9,709 bases of DNA from an uncultured Planctomycetaceae bacterium (GTDB taxonomy: Bacteria; Planctomycetota; Planctomycetia; Pirellulales; Thermoguttaceae): positions 1-9,709 of the forward strand of contig CAMZHY010000100.1 in the NCBI GenBank assembly GCA_947307005.1. The letters are read 5' to 3'. The translations under genes were made by a program, and so were the position numbers. Position 1 is the stretch's first letter. Every line of letters starts with the position of its first letter. Below the pieces are notes generated by a model, which saw only the letters and a program-made list of their open reading frames with translations, ran no database searches and was not told where the DNA came from. This document shows, one piece after another, positions 1 through 6,302 of the stretch.

Positions 1-2106
1 GTCGGTCGGGGCGCCCGTTCCGGCGTCGACTTGGGGCGCGCCGGACGCAACCGTCCCCGGTTGAGGCGCGGGCGCGGCGCCGAAATCATCGTCCGGAAGC
101 GTAATATCCTGACCGCGAACGACGAGTTCTTCGCCGTCCAACGTTTCGTCGCAAGTCTCCGTTTTAGGTTTAAGGAAGAAGGCGCGAAGCGTCGCGAGGA
201 GCGTTCCGCGCGTCGCGGCGCGCAAAGGATCGAGCCACGCGCCGTCGGGCGCGGGAGGCGTCGACTGTCCCGACGCGGTCGTCTGTTCCGATTCGCCGGG
301 CGTCGACTCTTCGTCGGGCTTGAAAGGTTGTTCGTAGCCGGTGATCACGATGATGATCGGCAACTCCTGCTCGTTCATCACCGATTCGTCCGGCTTAGGC
401 GCCGACTGTTCGGGATTGGATTCGGGAGCGGGGTTGGGGGTAGGTTCCGACGAAGCGTTTTGATCGGGAGTCGGAGCGGGTTCCGGAGCGGCTTCTGGGC
501 TAGGTTCCGACGGAGCGCTCTGTTCGGGAATCGGCGCGGGGGCGGACTCCGGAGCTTTTTCCGGTTCGGGATTTGAAGCGGGTTCGGCCTTCGTCTCAGG
601 CGGCGCCGTCGGCGCGGGCGCGGGGGCTGCGGGCGCGGCGACGGTTTCCGCGGGAGCCGCGGGGGTCGGTTCCTGTTCGGAGGGCGCCGACGCGGGGATA
701 AGCGTCGCAGTCGGTTCCGCCGCGATTGGGCGCGAGTAGGCGACGGGGGTGAAGGTCGCTTCGGAGTCGAGATTTCGCGCGGAAATCGGCGCCGCGTCGG
801 CGAGAGGAAGCGCGACGGGCGCCAGCGGTTGAATCGACGCGAGCGACGCAACCTCGATTGGGGCGGCGTCGCTCGCGGCGGCTGCTACGGTTTGAGGTTC
901 CGCCGGTCTCGTCGGCGACGACTCGACCGGCGTCTCTTTCACCCCTTCGGGCAGATAGCCCGGCAGGTAATACGCGAACCTTTGCGGAGCGGTCCGTCGC
1001 GGGACGCCGACGTCGGCGCCGGTCGCCCCGTTTGCGCCGCTTTGGGCGCCGTCGCGATTCGGCGCGGCGTTTTGCGGCTGACGCTGCTGCGATTGGGCGG
1101 GGGCGGGGCGCTGATTGATCGTCGCGAGGAACGCCGCCCCCTGGATGTTCGCGGGAGTCGCGAGGGAGGAGTAGGCGGCGATCGCCTGATTGTAACGAAC
1201 CGCAGCGTCGATCGTTTGACTCGCCGCGTCGCGATATCGGTCGATCGCGGCGAAGAGCGCCGTCGGCGCGGGCTGCGCGGCGTTGGCGAGGGAGACGAGA
1301 ACGTCGAGTTCGCGCGCGGCTTGGGTCGCGCGCGCTTGGAGCGTTTCATAGAGAAGGGGGATCAGCGTGTTGAGACGCGCCGCCTCCGGCGATCTGCCGA
1401 GGTACGGAACGAGTTCCGCGTAACGCGTTTGATAAACGTCGGTCGCGGGCTTCGCGGACGGAATATAGAAGACGACGCCCGAGGTCGCGTCGACGGAACG
1501 AACGCCGCTTTCCGCCGCGCGCGCGACGGCCGCGCGACGACCCGCCGCCGTGGTGAACGCGGCGTCGAAGTCATACTGACCCTGAAGAAACTTAAGACGC
1601 GCCGCCGACTGACGGCCAAGCGCGATTTGACGAGCCGACGCGATCAGCGTTCGCGCTTCATCCGAAGAGTTCGCCAGCTGCGCGACCTTGTTCGCGCATT
1701 CGTTCACATATCCGCCGCAAACGACGCAGAGATTATATTGGGCGTTCCTGCCCGCCAGATCCCAATAGGCCGCGAGTCGACGGTTGCGCTCCGCCGGCGA
1801 ATAAACGCCGTAAAGAAGTCGCTCGAGCGTCAGCGGCTCGCCTTGAATCTCGCGGTTGCCGCTTACTTGGAAGAACTGCGCGATTTGCGGGGCGGCGACG
1901 TTTGCGGTTTCCGTCGGACTCTGACCCGAACCCTGCGTCTGACCTTGAGGCGGCGCGCCGCCCGTCGACGGTTGCGGCGCCTGACCAAAAGACGCGTTCG
2001 CAAACCCGAGGAACAAAGCGACGACGAGCGTCGTCCAGACGCGTCCCGTCGACGCAAGACGCGAGCGGCGCGCGTAAGTCGAGGTTGACGCGGCGGCGAT
2101 CTTCAT
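1..2106 (-). CDS. Secreted Ala/Pro/Glu-rich hypothetical protein (C-terminus beyond window)
   Basis: The frame is open for 702 codons from an ATG at 2106 to the left edge without a stop, so the gene is partial. The start is supported by AAAGGAG ending about 7 nt upstream. Residues 1-22 are basic and polar, then a hydrophobic stretch (about 23-36) and a small-residue cleavage region near 38-41 form a Sec signal peptide, so export is expected. Residues about 42-70 are Pro/Gln/Gly-rich. Residues about 75-330 look folded and largely helical, with a Cys cluster C127-x2-C130-x6-C137. Residues about 380-565 are low complexity Pro/Ala/Glu with a tandem repeat. A short hydrophobic patch (ELPIIIVITGY) and a region with one more Cys follow. 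I recognise no family. The long arginine-rich open frames on the opposite strand are shadows of its codon bias. Coding is very likely; function is unknown. A cell-envelope or surface protein is only an inference. Confidence 0.85.
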   Translation of the reverse strand, partial: MKIAAASTSTYARRSRLASTGRVWTTLVVALFLGFANASFGQAPQPSTGGAPPQGQTQGSGQSPTETANVAAPQIAQFFQVSGNREIQGEPLTLERLLYGVYSPAERNRRLAAYWDLAGRNAQYNLCVVCGGYVNECANKVAQLANSSDEARTLIASARQIALGRQSAARLKFLQGQYDFDAAFTTAAGRRAAVARAAESGVRSVDATSGVVFYIPSAKPATDVYQTRYAELVPYLGRSPEAARLNTLIPLLYETLQARATQAARELDVLVSLANAAQPAPTALFAAIDRYRDAASQTIDAAVRYNQAIAAYSSLATPANIQGAAFLATINQRPAPAQSQQRQPQNAAPNRDGAQSGANGATGADVGVPRRTAPQRFAYYLPGYLPEGVKETPVESSPTRPAEPQTVAAAASDAAPIEVASLASIQPLAPVALPLADAAPISARNLDSEATFTPVAYSRPIAAEPTATLIPASAPSEQEPTPAAPAETVAAPAAPAPAPTAPPETKAEPASNPEPEKAPESAPAPIPEQSAPSEPSPEAAPEPAPTPDQNASSEPTPNPAPESNPEQSAPKPDESVMNEQELPIIIVITGYEQPFKPDEESTPGESEQTTASGQSTPPAPDGAWLDPLRAATRGTLLATLRAFFLKPKTETCDETLDGEELVVRGQDITLPDDDFGAAPAPQPGTVASGAPQVDAGTGAPTD
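421..540 (-). repeat. Two-unit 60-bp tandem repeat inside the secreted protein gene
   Basis: Positions 421-480 and 481-540 align without gaps at about 48 of 60 bases, and TAGGTTCCGA is identical at 441 and 501. The unit encodes 20 residues of a Pro/Glu/Ala/Ser pattern (for example SEPTPNPAPE against SEPSPEAAPE). A third, degenerate partial unit offset by 6 bp may begin near 407 (TGTTCGGGA shared). The period is a multiple of three, so copy-number change would keep the frame. Confidence 0.7.
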
Positions 2107-2173
2107 GAAACGCTCCTTTAATGGCAAAACGCAGGCTACGGCGCGCGCGACGGTCCCGTTTTCGTTTCGGTTC

Positions 2174-2201
2174 TTGCAAACGCGCGTTTTTTCTTTATAA
2201 T
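2174..2201 (+). promoter_or_regulatory. Putative sigma-70-type promoter
   Basis: TTGCAA (2174-2179) and a perfect TATAAT (2196-2201) are separated by 16 bp, and a start near 2208 would be expected. The downstream gene begins about 290 nt further on. The element therefore either gives a long leader or drives a short separate RNA ending near the T run at 2351-2360. The -35 match is only 4 of 6. Confidence 0.45.
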
Positions 2202-2384
2202 GCCGAGGGACTGGGACGCGCGCGGCGTCCCCTCGCGCAAGGCGCAAAACCGAGTCGAATCCCACTGAGACGACCCGGCGCGCCGTTCCCCCATTATACT
2301 TCGACGCTTTTGCGAAAGAATACTCTTTTGCGGAACTCGTCGTCCTTTTGTTTTTTTTTTCGACTTTTATAGCGGCGTGGAAAA

Positions 2385-2410
2385 GATACGACGCATTTTA
2401 CTGTCGTATC
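2385..2410. repeat. Perfect 8-bp inverted repeat, operator-like
   Basis: GATACGAC (2385-2392) and GTCGTATC (2403-2410) are perfect reverse complements across a 10-nt AT-rich spacer. A second, overlapping inverted repeat TATCG/CGATA (2407-2423) shares the right arm. The site overlaps the weak promoter-like TTTACT and lies about 90 bp before the ATG at 2499, a plausible place for a dimeric repressor or activator. No T tract follows directly, so it is not a typical terminator. Confidence 0.4.
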
Positions 2411-2498
2411 GAATATTACGATATTTTAGATAAAGAAGATTTTATAACGCGCGGCGGACGCTTTGACGACGAACGCCGTCCCAATCTGCGAGACGACA

Positions 2499-3521
2499 AT
2501 GGAAGATTACGATAATTCCGAGGACTCTTTTGAAATCAGTAAACCGATCGCCTCTAGGAGACATGTTTCCAAAAGACTCGTCGTCCTCCTTGTCCTCGTC
2601 GTCGGCGTGTTCGGCTACTGCTCTTGGCGGTACTATCAGATCATTAAAGCGCCGCTGGACGTTTCGAAAGCGACGAACGCTCAGGCGCTCAGCTGGCTAG
2701 CGCTTCGCGATCTGAGTTCCGAGTCGGAAGAGAAACGCTCCGAACTCTTCGGATTTTACTATGACAAACTCACAGGCGGCTCCGGCGAACTGGTCGAAAA
2801 CAGCAAAATCGAGATTCCGTCGGGATTTCAAGGCGTCGCAAATTCGTTTCTGAAGAATGCGGATCAGAAGGTTGAGAAATGGAATAAGAGTCGGGTTCGT
2901 CCTCCTTTTGCAAGAGTGGACTACGTCATTAAACCGACCGGCGATCATCCGTCGAAGTACGTTCTTTCGTCGGACGTCAAACCCGGTCCCGGCCTTCAGA
3001 AGCGTTGGCAGGAACGGCAGGTCGCCGTCGCTCGCGGCTCCGTCCATACTTCGACCGTCGAGCGCAACGTCCAAACGCTCCTCTTGCAGTGGTTTGTCAA
3101 ACATAGCAAAGACTACGACGCGGCGCCCGACGTTAGAAAGAAGGTTCATCTTGAGAAGTTTGCGACCGAACTTGTCAAGGTTCAGTCGCTCTACAACAAC
3201 TTCCGCGTTTCGGGCGGGCAGACGCAACTTGTTCGCGAATTGCAGCTTCGCGAATTCGAGCGCGTCAACGAAGGATGGCTCGAGTTCGCTTCGGTCGACG
3301 AGCTTGCGCGGGTCATGTGGTTCAAAGATCTGCTCACGACCATCATCGTTCTGCGGGAAGCCGGCGTCGACAACTCGAAACTAATTCCGCCTCCGATTCG
3401 GAAAGACGCGACGAACGAAGAAGATTCGTCAAGCGATGACGTCGCGGCGAAACGCCCCGTCAAACGCGTTCTCGACGCCGTGAACGGTTATCTTTTCATC
3501 GAGAAAACGCCGCAAGAATAA
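2499..3521 (+). CDS. Single-pass membrane-anchored hypothetical protein
   Basis: The 340-residue frame starts at ATG 2499 and ends with TAA at 3521. An in-frame TTG at 2463 would add 12 residues. Neither start has a strong Shine-Dalgarno, so ATG was preferred by codon type. The N-terminus is acidic, then basic (RRHVSKR), followed by a hydrophobic helix at about residues 27-43 (LVVLLVLVVGVFGYC). This predicts an N-in anchor with about 290 residues outside the cytoplasm. The exported part is charged and mostly helical, with a conspicuous acidic/Ser patch (EEDSSSDD) near residue 310. No catalytic motif or family is recognised. It stands alone on the plus strand and converges on trmB with only 19 bp between the stop codons. 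Confidence 0.78.
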   Translation: MEDYDNSEDSFEISKPIASRRHVSKRLVVLLVLVVGVFGYCSWRYYQIIKAPLDVSKATNAQALSWLALRDLSSESEEKRSELFGFYYDKLTGGSGELVENSKIEIPSGFQGVANSFLKNADQKVEKWNKSRVRPPFARVDYVIKPTGDHPSKYVLSSDVKPGPGLQKRWQERQVAVARGSVHTSTVERNVQTLLLQWFVKHSKDYDAAPDVRKKVHLEKFATELVKVQSLYNNFRVSGGQTQLVRELQLREFERVNEGWLEFASVDELARVMWFKDLLTTIIVLREAGVDNSKLIPPPIRKDATNEEDSSSDDVAAKRPVKRVLDAVNGYLFIEKTPQE

Positions 3522-3540
3522 TCGCGTCCGCGCGGGCGGA

Positions 3541-4287
3541 TCAGAGGCGTTTGACGAAAACGGAGCGGTAGACGGGCTGTTCGTTGAGCCGCGTCCTGCG
3601 TTCGAAGTGAGTGCGGAAATCCATCGAGTCGGCTGCGGGACGCTCCCGGACGGGGAAGGGGCCGGCGAGCGTCGTCGAGAGCTTAATGATCTCCACGCCG
3701 GAGTCGAAATATTCTTTCACGTCGGTCCAGAAGTGGAGCCGTCCGCCTTTGCGGAGCCGCTTTTCTATCATTTGAACGACGTCGGGACGCACGATTCGAC
3801 GTTTGCGGTGCGCCTTTTTCCACCATGGGTCGGGGAAGTAGATATGCGCGTCGTCGAGCGAGTCGAGGGGGACGATCTCGCGCAGAACTTTCGCGGCGTC
3901 GGCGCATAACATGACGCCGTTTGTCGCGCCGCGCTTCGCGAGTTTCGACGCCGACATGAGCGCATAACGATACGCGATTTCAACGCCCAAATAGTTGCGA
4001 TCGCGTCGCGCGTCCGCCGTCGAGCTGATGAAAAGCCCTTTTCCGGACCCGATTTCCAATTCCAGCGGCGCGACGCGTCCGAAAAGTCGTTCGGAAAGCT
4101 CTTCAAACGTCAGGCCCGAAAGGGACGCGTAAGGAACTCGCGCGACCTTGTCGGCGCCGTCTCCCGGTTGAGCGAGCGCGGCGGCTTCCGGGTCGTCGAT
4201 TCCGTCGTGATAATCGAGCTCCATCGGCAGGAAATAGCGCGAAAGATCGAGGTTTCCTTGAAGTTTCGACAGCGAGCGGCGCGGCAT
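3541..4287 (-). CDS. trmB: tRNA (guanine-N7-)-methyltransferase TrmB
   Basis: TrmB uses S-adenosylmethionine to make m7G at position 46 of the tRNA variable loop, in the cytoplasm. The 248-residue length is near the family norm. Visible family features are the SAM-binding LEIGSGKG (about 77-84), the acidic end of the next strand (GVEIAYRYA, 101-109), the signature FPDPWWKKAHRKRR (151-164), HFWTDVKEY (185-193) and the C-terminal FERR...PVYRSVF. The first 60 or so residues form a divergent N-terminal extension. The ATG at 4287 is preceded by AGGAAAGGAA at a suitable distance. It lies 42 bp downstream of the FabZ-like gene on the same strand with no terminator between, so the two are probably co-transcribed. 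Confidence 0.95.
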   Translation of the reverse strand: MPRRSLSKLQGNLDLSRYFLPMELDYHDGIDDPEAAALAQPGDGADKVARVPYASLSGLTFEELSERLFGRVAPLELEIGSGKGLFISSTADARRDRNYLGVEIAYRYALMSASKLAKRGATNGVMLCADAAKVLREIVPLDSLDDAHIYFPDPWWKKAHRKRRIVRPDVVQMIEKRLRKGGRLHFWTDVKEYFDSGVEIIKLSTTLAGPFPVRERPAADSMDFRTHFERRTRLNEQPVYRSVFVKRL

Positions 4288-4329
4288 GTTGAGTTCCTTT
4301 CCTGATGCAAACGTCCAAAAGGGCGACGG

Positions 4330-4821
4330 TCAGCCTTCGATCGGCAACGGAACGCCTTTGAGAACTCCTTCGCAGACGACGGCGCCTCGGACAAGACACA
4401 TAAATCGCGCCGTTATTAAGATTTTACGCCACTTGAGCATCTCGGACTGGACAATCACGCGATCTCCCGGACGAACCATGCCCCGGAATTTCACTTCGTC
4501 GAGGCCGGCGAATCCCATGACCGCGTTGTCGAACATGTTGTGCTTCGTCATGAAATAACTCGCCATTTGCGCGGCGACTTCGCAAAGCACGACGCCGGGC
4601 GTCAGCGGAAAGCTGGGCATGTGCCCGCGAACCCAGAATTCATGATCCGTCATGTCTTTGTAGCCGACGCACTTCTTTTCTTCGAAGTTGTCGTAGAGAA
4701 TTCCGGTGAGCTGCTCCATTTCGAAGCGTTGGCGGTTATATTTTCGAATCTCTTCGATCGTTGCGATGGGGGCGTTCTCATCATACAACGACGGATCGAC
4801 GATCAACTTTTTTTCAATCAT
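4330..4821 (-). CDS. FabZ-like (3R)-hydroxyacyl-ACP dehydratase, hotdog fold
   Basis: FabZ-type enzymes dehydrate 3-hydroxyacyl-ACP in type II fatty acid synthesis. The 163-residue protein carries the active-site segment GHMPSFPLTPGVVLCE. His67 and Glu81 have the canonical 14-residue spacing of the FabZ catalytic His and Glu, followed by AAQM. Downstream, FAGLDEVKFRGMVRPGD (104-120) matches the family's second conserved block. The N-terminal part is atypical: the usual LPHRYPFLLVD-type segment is replaced by a longer N-terminus (RFEMEQLTGILYDN), so this may be a specialised paralogue rather than the main FabZ. The start is fixed by GGAGGAG just upstream of ATG 4821; a longer reading from 4893 would start inside the upstream terminator region. 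It is followed by trmB. Confidence 0.88.
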   Translation of the reverse strand: MIEKKLIVDPSLYDENAPIATIEEIRKYNRQRFEMEQLTGILYDNFEEKKCVGYKDMTDHEFWVRGHMPSFPLTPGVVLCEVAAQMASYFMTKHNMFDNAVMGFAGLDEVKFRGMVRPGDRVIVQSEMLKWRKILITARFMCLVRGAVVCEGVLKGVPLPIEG

Positions 4822-4824
4822 TGG

Positions 4825-4831
4825 CTCCTCC
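4825..4831 (-). promoter_or_regulatory. Strong ribosome binding site deciding the FabZ-like start
   Basis: GGAGGAG read on the minus strand lies 3-5 nt before ATG 4821, a near-perfect anti-Shine-Dalgarno match. It selects this start over the in-frame ATG at 4893. Confidence 0.85.
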
Positions 4832-4863
4832 ACTCTCCGACGCCGCGTCGAGGCGAGCGAAAC

Positions 4864-4907
4864 AAAAAAGGCGCGACTCCGACGTTGTTTCAACGCCAGA
4901 TCGCGCC
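4864..4907 (-). terminator. Strong intrinsic terminator after the bL37-like gene
   Basis: On the minus strand, GGCGCGA (4907-4901) pairs with TCGCGCC (4876-4870). An inner stem CGTTG/CAACG (4895-4891 with 4887-4883) closes on a 3-nt loop. Six T follow (4869-4864). It lies 43 nt after the bL37-like stop codon and separates that gene from the FabZ-like gene. Confidence 0.88.
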
Positions 4908-4949
4908 GTCATAAGATCAACGCGCGACGCTTCGGTCGCAAACGTTAAA

Positions 4950-5048
4950 TCAGGTCTTGACGATTCGGCGCTTCGCGCGACGCGCTTTAGCGTTCGCCGG
5001 ACGCTTGCCGTGGTTCGCCTTCTTGACGACTCTACCCGGTTTGGCCAT
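4950..5048 (-). CDS. 32-residue basic protein resembling ribosomal protein bL37
   Basis: The frame ATG 5048 to TGA 4950 encodes a protein beginning MAKPGRVVKKANHGKRP. About 14 of its 32 residues are Lys or Arg, and none is acidic. AGGAG lies 8 nt upstream of the ATG. The segment KKANHGKRPANA closely resembles, from memory, the KANHGKRPNA end of the 24-residue mycobacterial large-subunit protein bL37, and both proteins start MAK. The present protein continues for about 15 more basic residues (KARRAKRRIVKT). A ribosome-associated role binding 23S rRNA is therefore likely but inferred. The gene has its own upstream TATAAT and its own strong terminator, the pattern of a dedicated, well-expressed monocistronic unit. 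It is short enough for automatic annotation to miss. Confidence 0.82.
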   Translation of the reverse strand: MAKPGRVVKKANHGKRPANAKARRAKRRIVKT

Positions 5049-5059
5049 CTTAAATTCTC

Positions 5060-5221
5060 CTATGATAACGACAAATTCCGCGTTCTTCCTTTCCCAAACG
5101 AAACGTCGTCGGGAAAGTCCCAGCGCTTGAGCGCGCCGTCGCGCGAACCGTCTTTTAAAATCCGCGTCGCCGACGACCGGCGTTTCTTTGCGACGTCGCA
5201 GACGACGTCATACCGTTCCAT
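5060..5221 (-). CDS. Possible 53-residue leader ORF upstream of the bL37-like gene
   Basis: An ATG at 5221 opens a frame that ends with TAG at 5060-5062, just beside and touching the Shine-Dalgarno of the bL37-like gene, which would allow translational coupling. The product begins MERYDVVCDVAKKRRSS and has no recognised family. GAGGGG lies 9 nt before the ATG, but the TATAAT at 5238-5243 places the transcription start inside or just after this motif, so translation may be leaderless or weak. The stretch may instead be an untranslated leader. Confidence 0.28.
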   Translation of the reverse strand: MERYDVVCDVAKKRRSSATRILKDGSRDGALKRWDFPDDVSFGKGRTRNLSLS

Positions 5222-5237
5222 TTGAACAGTCCCCCTC

Positions 5238-5265
5238 ATTATATCGACCCAATTTGATCTGAAAA
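5238..5265 (-). promoter_or_regulatory. Promoter for the bL37-like transcript
   Basis: On the minus strand a perfect TATAAT (5243-5238) follows TTTTCA (5265-5260, 4 of 6 to consensus) with a 16-bp spacer. Transcription should begin near 5231, giving a leader of about 180 nt before ATG 5048. It lies about 60 bp past the udg stop codon. Confidence 0.6.
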
Positions 5266-5306
5266 GGGGGCGAAGCGAGACTTTTGCTTTTTGCCTCGCG
5301 ATCGGG

Positions 5307-6149
5307 TTATCGCGACTTTCGTTGCGAAGGAATTTCGAGCCCCATGAGCTTCATGAGAAGCTGAAGGTCTTGCCACGCGTCTTTTTTCGCCGCGGGATTG
5401 CGCAGAAGATACGCCGGATGATACGTGCAGACGACCTGCGCCCCTTTGTATTCGTAGACGTTTCCGCGAAGACGCCCCATCGTTTCGTTGACGGCGAGGA
5501 GATTCGTCGCGGCGACGGAACCGAGACAGCAGATGAATTTCGGCCGCACGACGTCGAGCGTCGCGTCGAGGAACGGGCGGCACGCGCGCGCCTCGGATTC
5601 CGCCGGATTGCGGTTCCCCGGCGGACGGCATCGGACGACGTTGCAGATAAAAACGTCGGAACGCGACAAGCCCATTCCCTTTTCGATCATATCCGTCAGC
5701 AGTTTTCCGCTGCGTCCGACGAAAGGCTCGCCCCGAAGATCTTCTTCCGCGCCCGGTCCTTCCCCGATGAAAACAAGTTCCGAATAAGGATTGCCGACGC
5801 CGAAGACCGTTTGCGTTCGATTCGCGACAAGCTCCGGACATCGCTCGCACTTCGCGACCTCCGCAGCGATCGTTTGCAGACGGACGACGCGCTCGTCGCC
5901 GTCTTGTTTCGCCGTCGCGCTGGTCTGCGCCGAGACGGGGGAAGACGCCGGCGGATTTGGCGCCGTAGCGACGGGCGCTTGGGCGGACTCCCGTCTTGAA
6001 ACGGGAACGGAACGACGTTGCGGCGCCGGGGCGGGACCTGCTTTTTTAACGCCGTCGCCGCGCCATATCTCTTGGACTCCCGCGCGTTTGAGATCCGCCA
6101 GGTACTCCGAAAGGTAATAGTTGAGGGAGGTTTTTGATAGTTGATCCAT
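5307..6149 (-). CDS. Family 4 (UDGa) uracil-DNA glycosylase, 4Fe-4S
   Basis: The enzyme removes uracil from DNA to start base excision repair. The 280-residue protein has all four cluster cysteines: C101-x2-C104, C174 (NVVRCRPPGNRNP) and C190 (EARACRPFL). The last pair is 16 apart, as I recall for thermophilic family 4 enzymes. Motif A is GEGPGAEED (130-137), followed by GEPFVGRSGKLL, and motif B is HPAYLLR (244-250). Residues about 31-85 are a Pro/Ala/Ser-rich linker between a short N-terminal helical segment (NYYLSEYLADLKRAGV) and the catalytic domain. That N-terminal segment looks like the usual start of such proteins. An upstream ATG at 6194 is rejected because it sits at the T tract of a terminator. 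No strong Shine-Dalgarno precedes 6149, so the exact start is less certain than the identity. Confidence 0.94.
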   Translation of the reverse strand: MDQLSKTSLNYYLSEYLADLKRAGVQEIWRGDGVKKAGPAPAPQRRSVPVSRRESAQAPVATAPNPPASSPVSAQTSATAKQDGDERVVRLQTIAAEVAKCERCPELVANRTQTVFGVGNPYSELVFIGEGPGAEEDLRGEPFVGRSGKLLTDMIEKGMGLSRSDVFICNVVRCRPPGNRNPAESEARACRPFLDATLDVVRPKFICCLGSVAATNLLAVNETMGRLRGNVYEYKGAQVVCTYHPAYLLRNPAAKKDAWQDLQLLMKLMGLEIPSQRKSR

Positions 6150-6194
6150 GACGAGAACTCTGCGCGTTCTAACGGCGGAACTCTGGAAACGCAT

Positions 6195-6225
6195 AAAAAA
6201 ACGCGACGCCTTTAGCGCCGCGTTT
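6195..6225 (-). terminator. Intrinsic terminator between csrA and udg
   Basis: On the minus strand AAACGCGGCG (6225-6216) pairs with CGTCGCGTTT (6208-6199) with a single G-U pair and a 7-nt loop, followed by a run of seven T (6201-6195). It lies about 75 nt past the csrA stop and about 45 nt before the udg start. It could end csrA transcription, end a short RNA started at 6275-6302, or act as an attenuator of udg. Confidence 0.8.
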
Positions 6226-6268
6226 CTCCAATCTTCAACCGGCGCCTTGCCGCTTGCGAGCGGCGTCT
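6195..6268 (-). ncRNA. Candidate 74-nt small RNA or attenuated udg leader
   Basis: A TATAAT at 6280-6275 predicts a start near 6268, and the intrinsic terminator ends at about 6195. In between is a perfect hairpin GCCGCT-CGCA-AGCGGC, then a single-stranded-looking segment with TTGGAG, then the terminator hairpin. There is no open frame of note. The unit matches no RNA family I recognise. Confidence 0.3.
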
Positions 6269-6274
6269 TGCGCC

Positions 6275-6302
6275 ATTATAACGTTTTTGTCGCCAAGTTC
6301 AA
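6275..6302 (-). promoter_or_regulatory. Putative promoter overlapping the csrA stop codon
   Basis: TTGAAC (6302-6297, 4 of 6) and a perfect TATAAT (6280-6275) are separated by 16 bp on the minus strand. The -35 overlaps the csrA TGA. It is positioned to transcribe udg, or the short RNA ending at 6195. Confidence 0.5.

Larger units (their letters stand above)
2107..2498. other. Divergent intergenic region, partly AT-rich
   Basis: No convincing gene lies here. The region separates the minus-strand secreted-protein gene from the plus-strand membrane-protein gene. It holds a promoter-like element at 2174-2201, a perfect hairpin with GGGACGC (2213-2219) and GCGTCCC (2225-2231), a possible terminator-like stem at 2302-2342 followed by ten T at 2351-2360, and an inverted repeat at 2385-2410. 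A weak promoter TTTACT-17-GATATT (2397-2425) would give a leader of about 65 nt for the gene at 2499. The 2280-2460 stretch is clearly more AT-rich than the flanking genes, as expected for regulatory DNA. Confidence 0.6.

Noticed and set aside
829..2088. 419-codon plus-strand open frame opposite the secreted-protein gene
   Set aside because: Its product is extremely arginine-rich with no domain-like pattern, and it is the complement of a long frame with signal peptide and ribosome site. It is a GC-codon shadow.
2251..2263. tRNA T-arm-like GAGTCGAATCCC
   Set aside because: The flanks do not pair as a T stem and no acceptor or anticodon arm can be drawn around it.
4822..4893. Longer N-terminus for the FabZ-like protein from ATG 4893
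   Set aside because: It starts within the terminator of the preceding gene, while ATG 4821 has a near-perfect GGAGGAG.
5260..5306. Terminator after udg (GCGAG/CTCGC)
   Set aside because: The arms are only 5 bp with a 14-nt loop, and what follows is C-rich rather than a T tract.
6150..6194. Longer N-terminus for the uracil-DNA glycosylase from ATG 6194
   Set aside because: The codon lies at the T tract of the intrinsic terminator with no Shine-Dalgarno, and the extra residues do not resemble the family.
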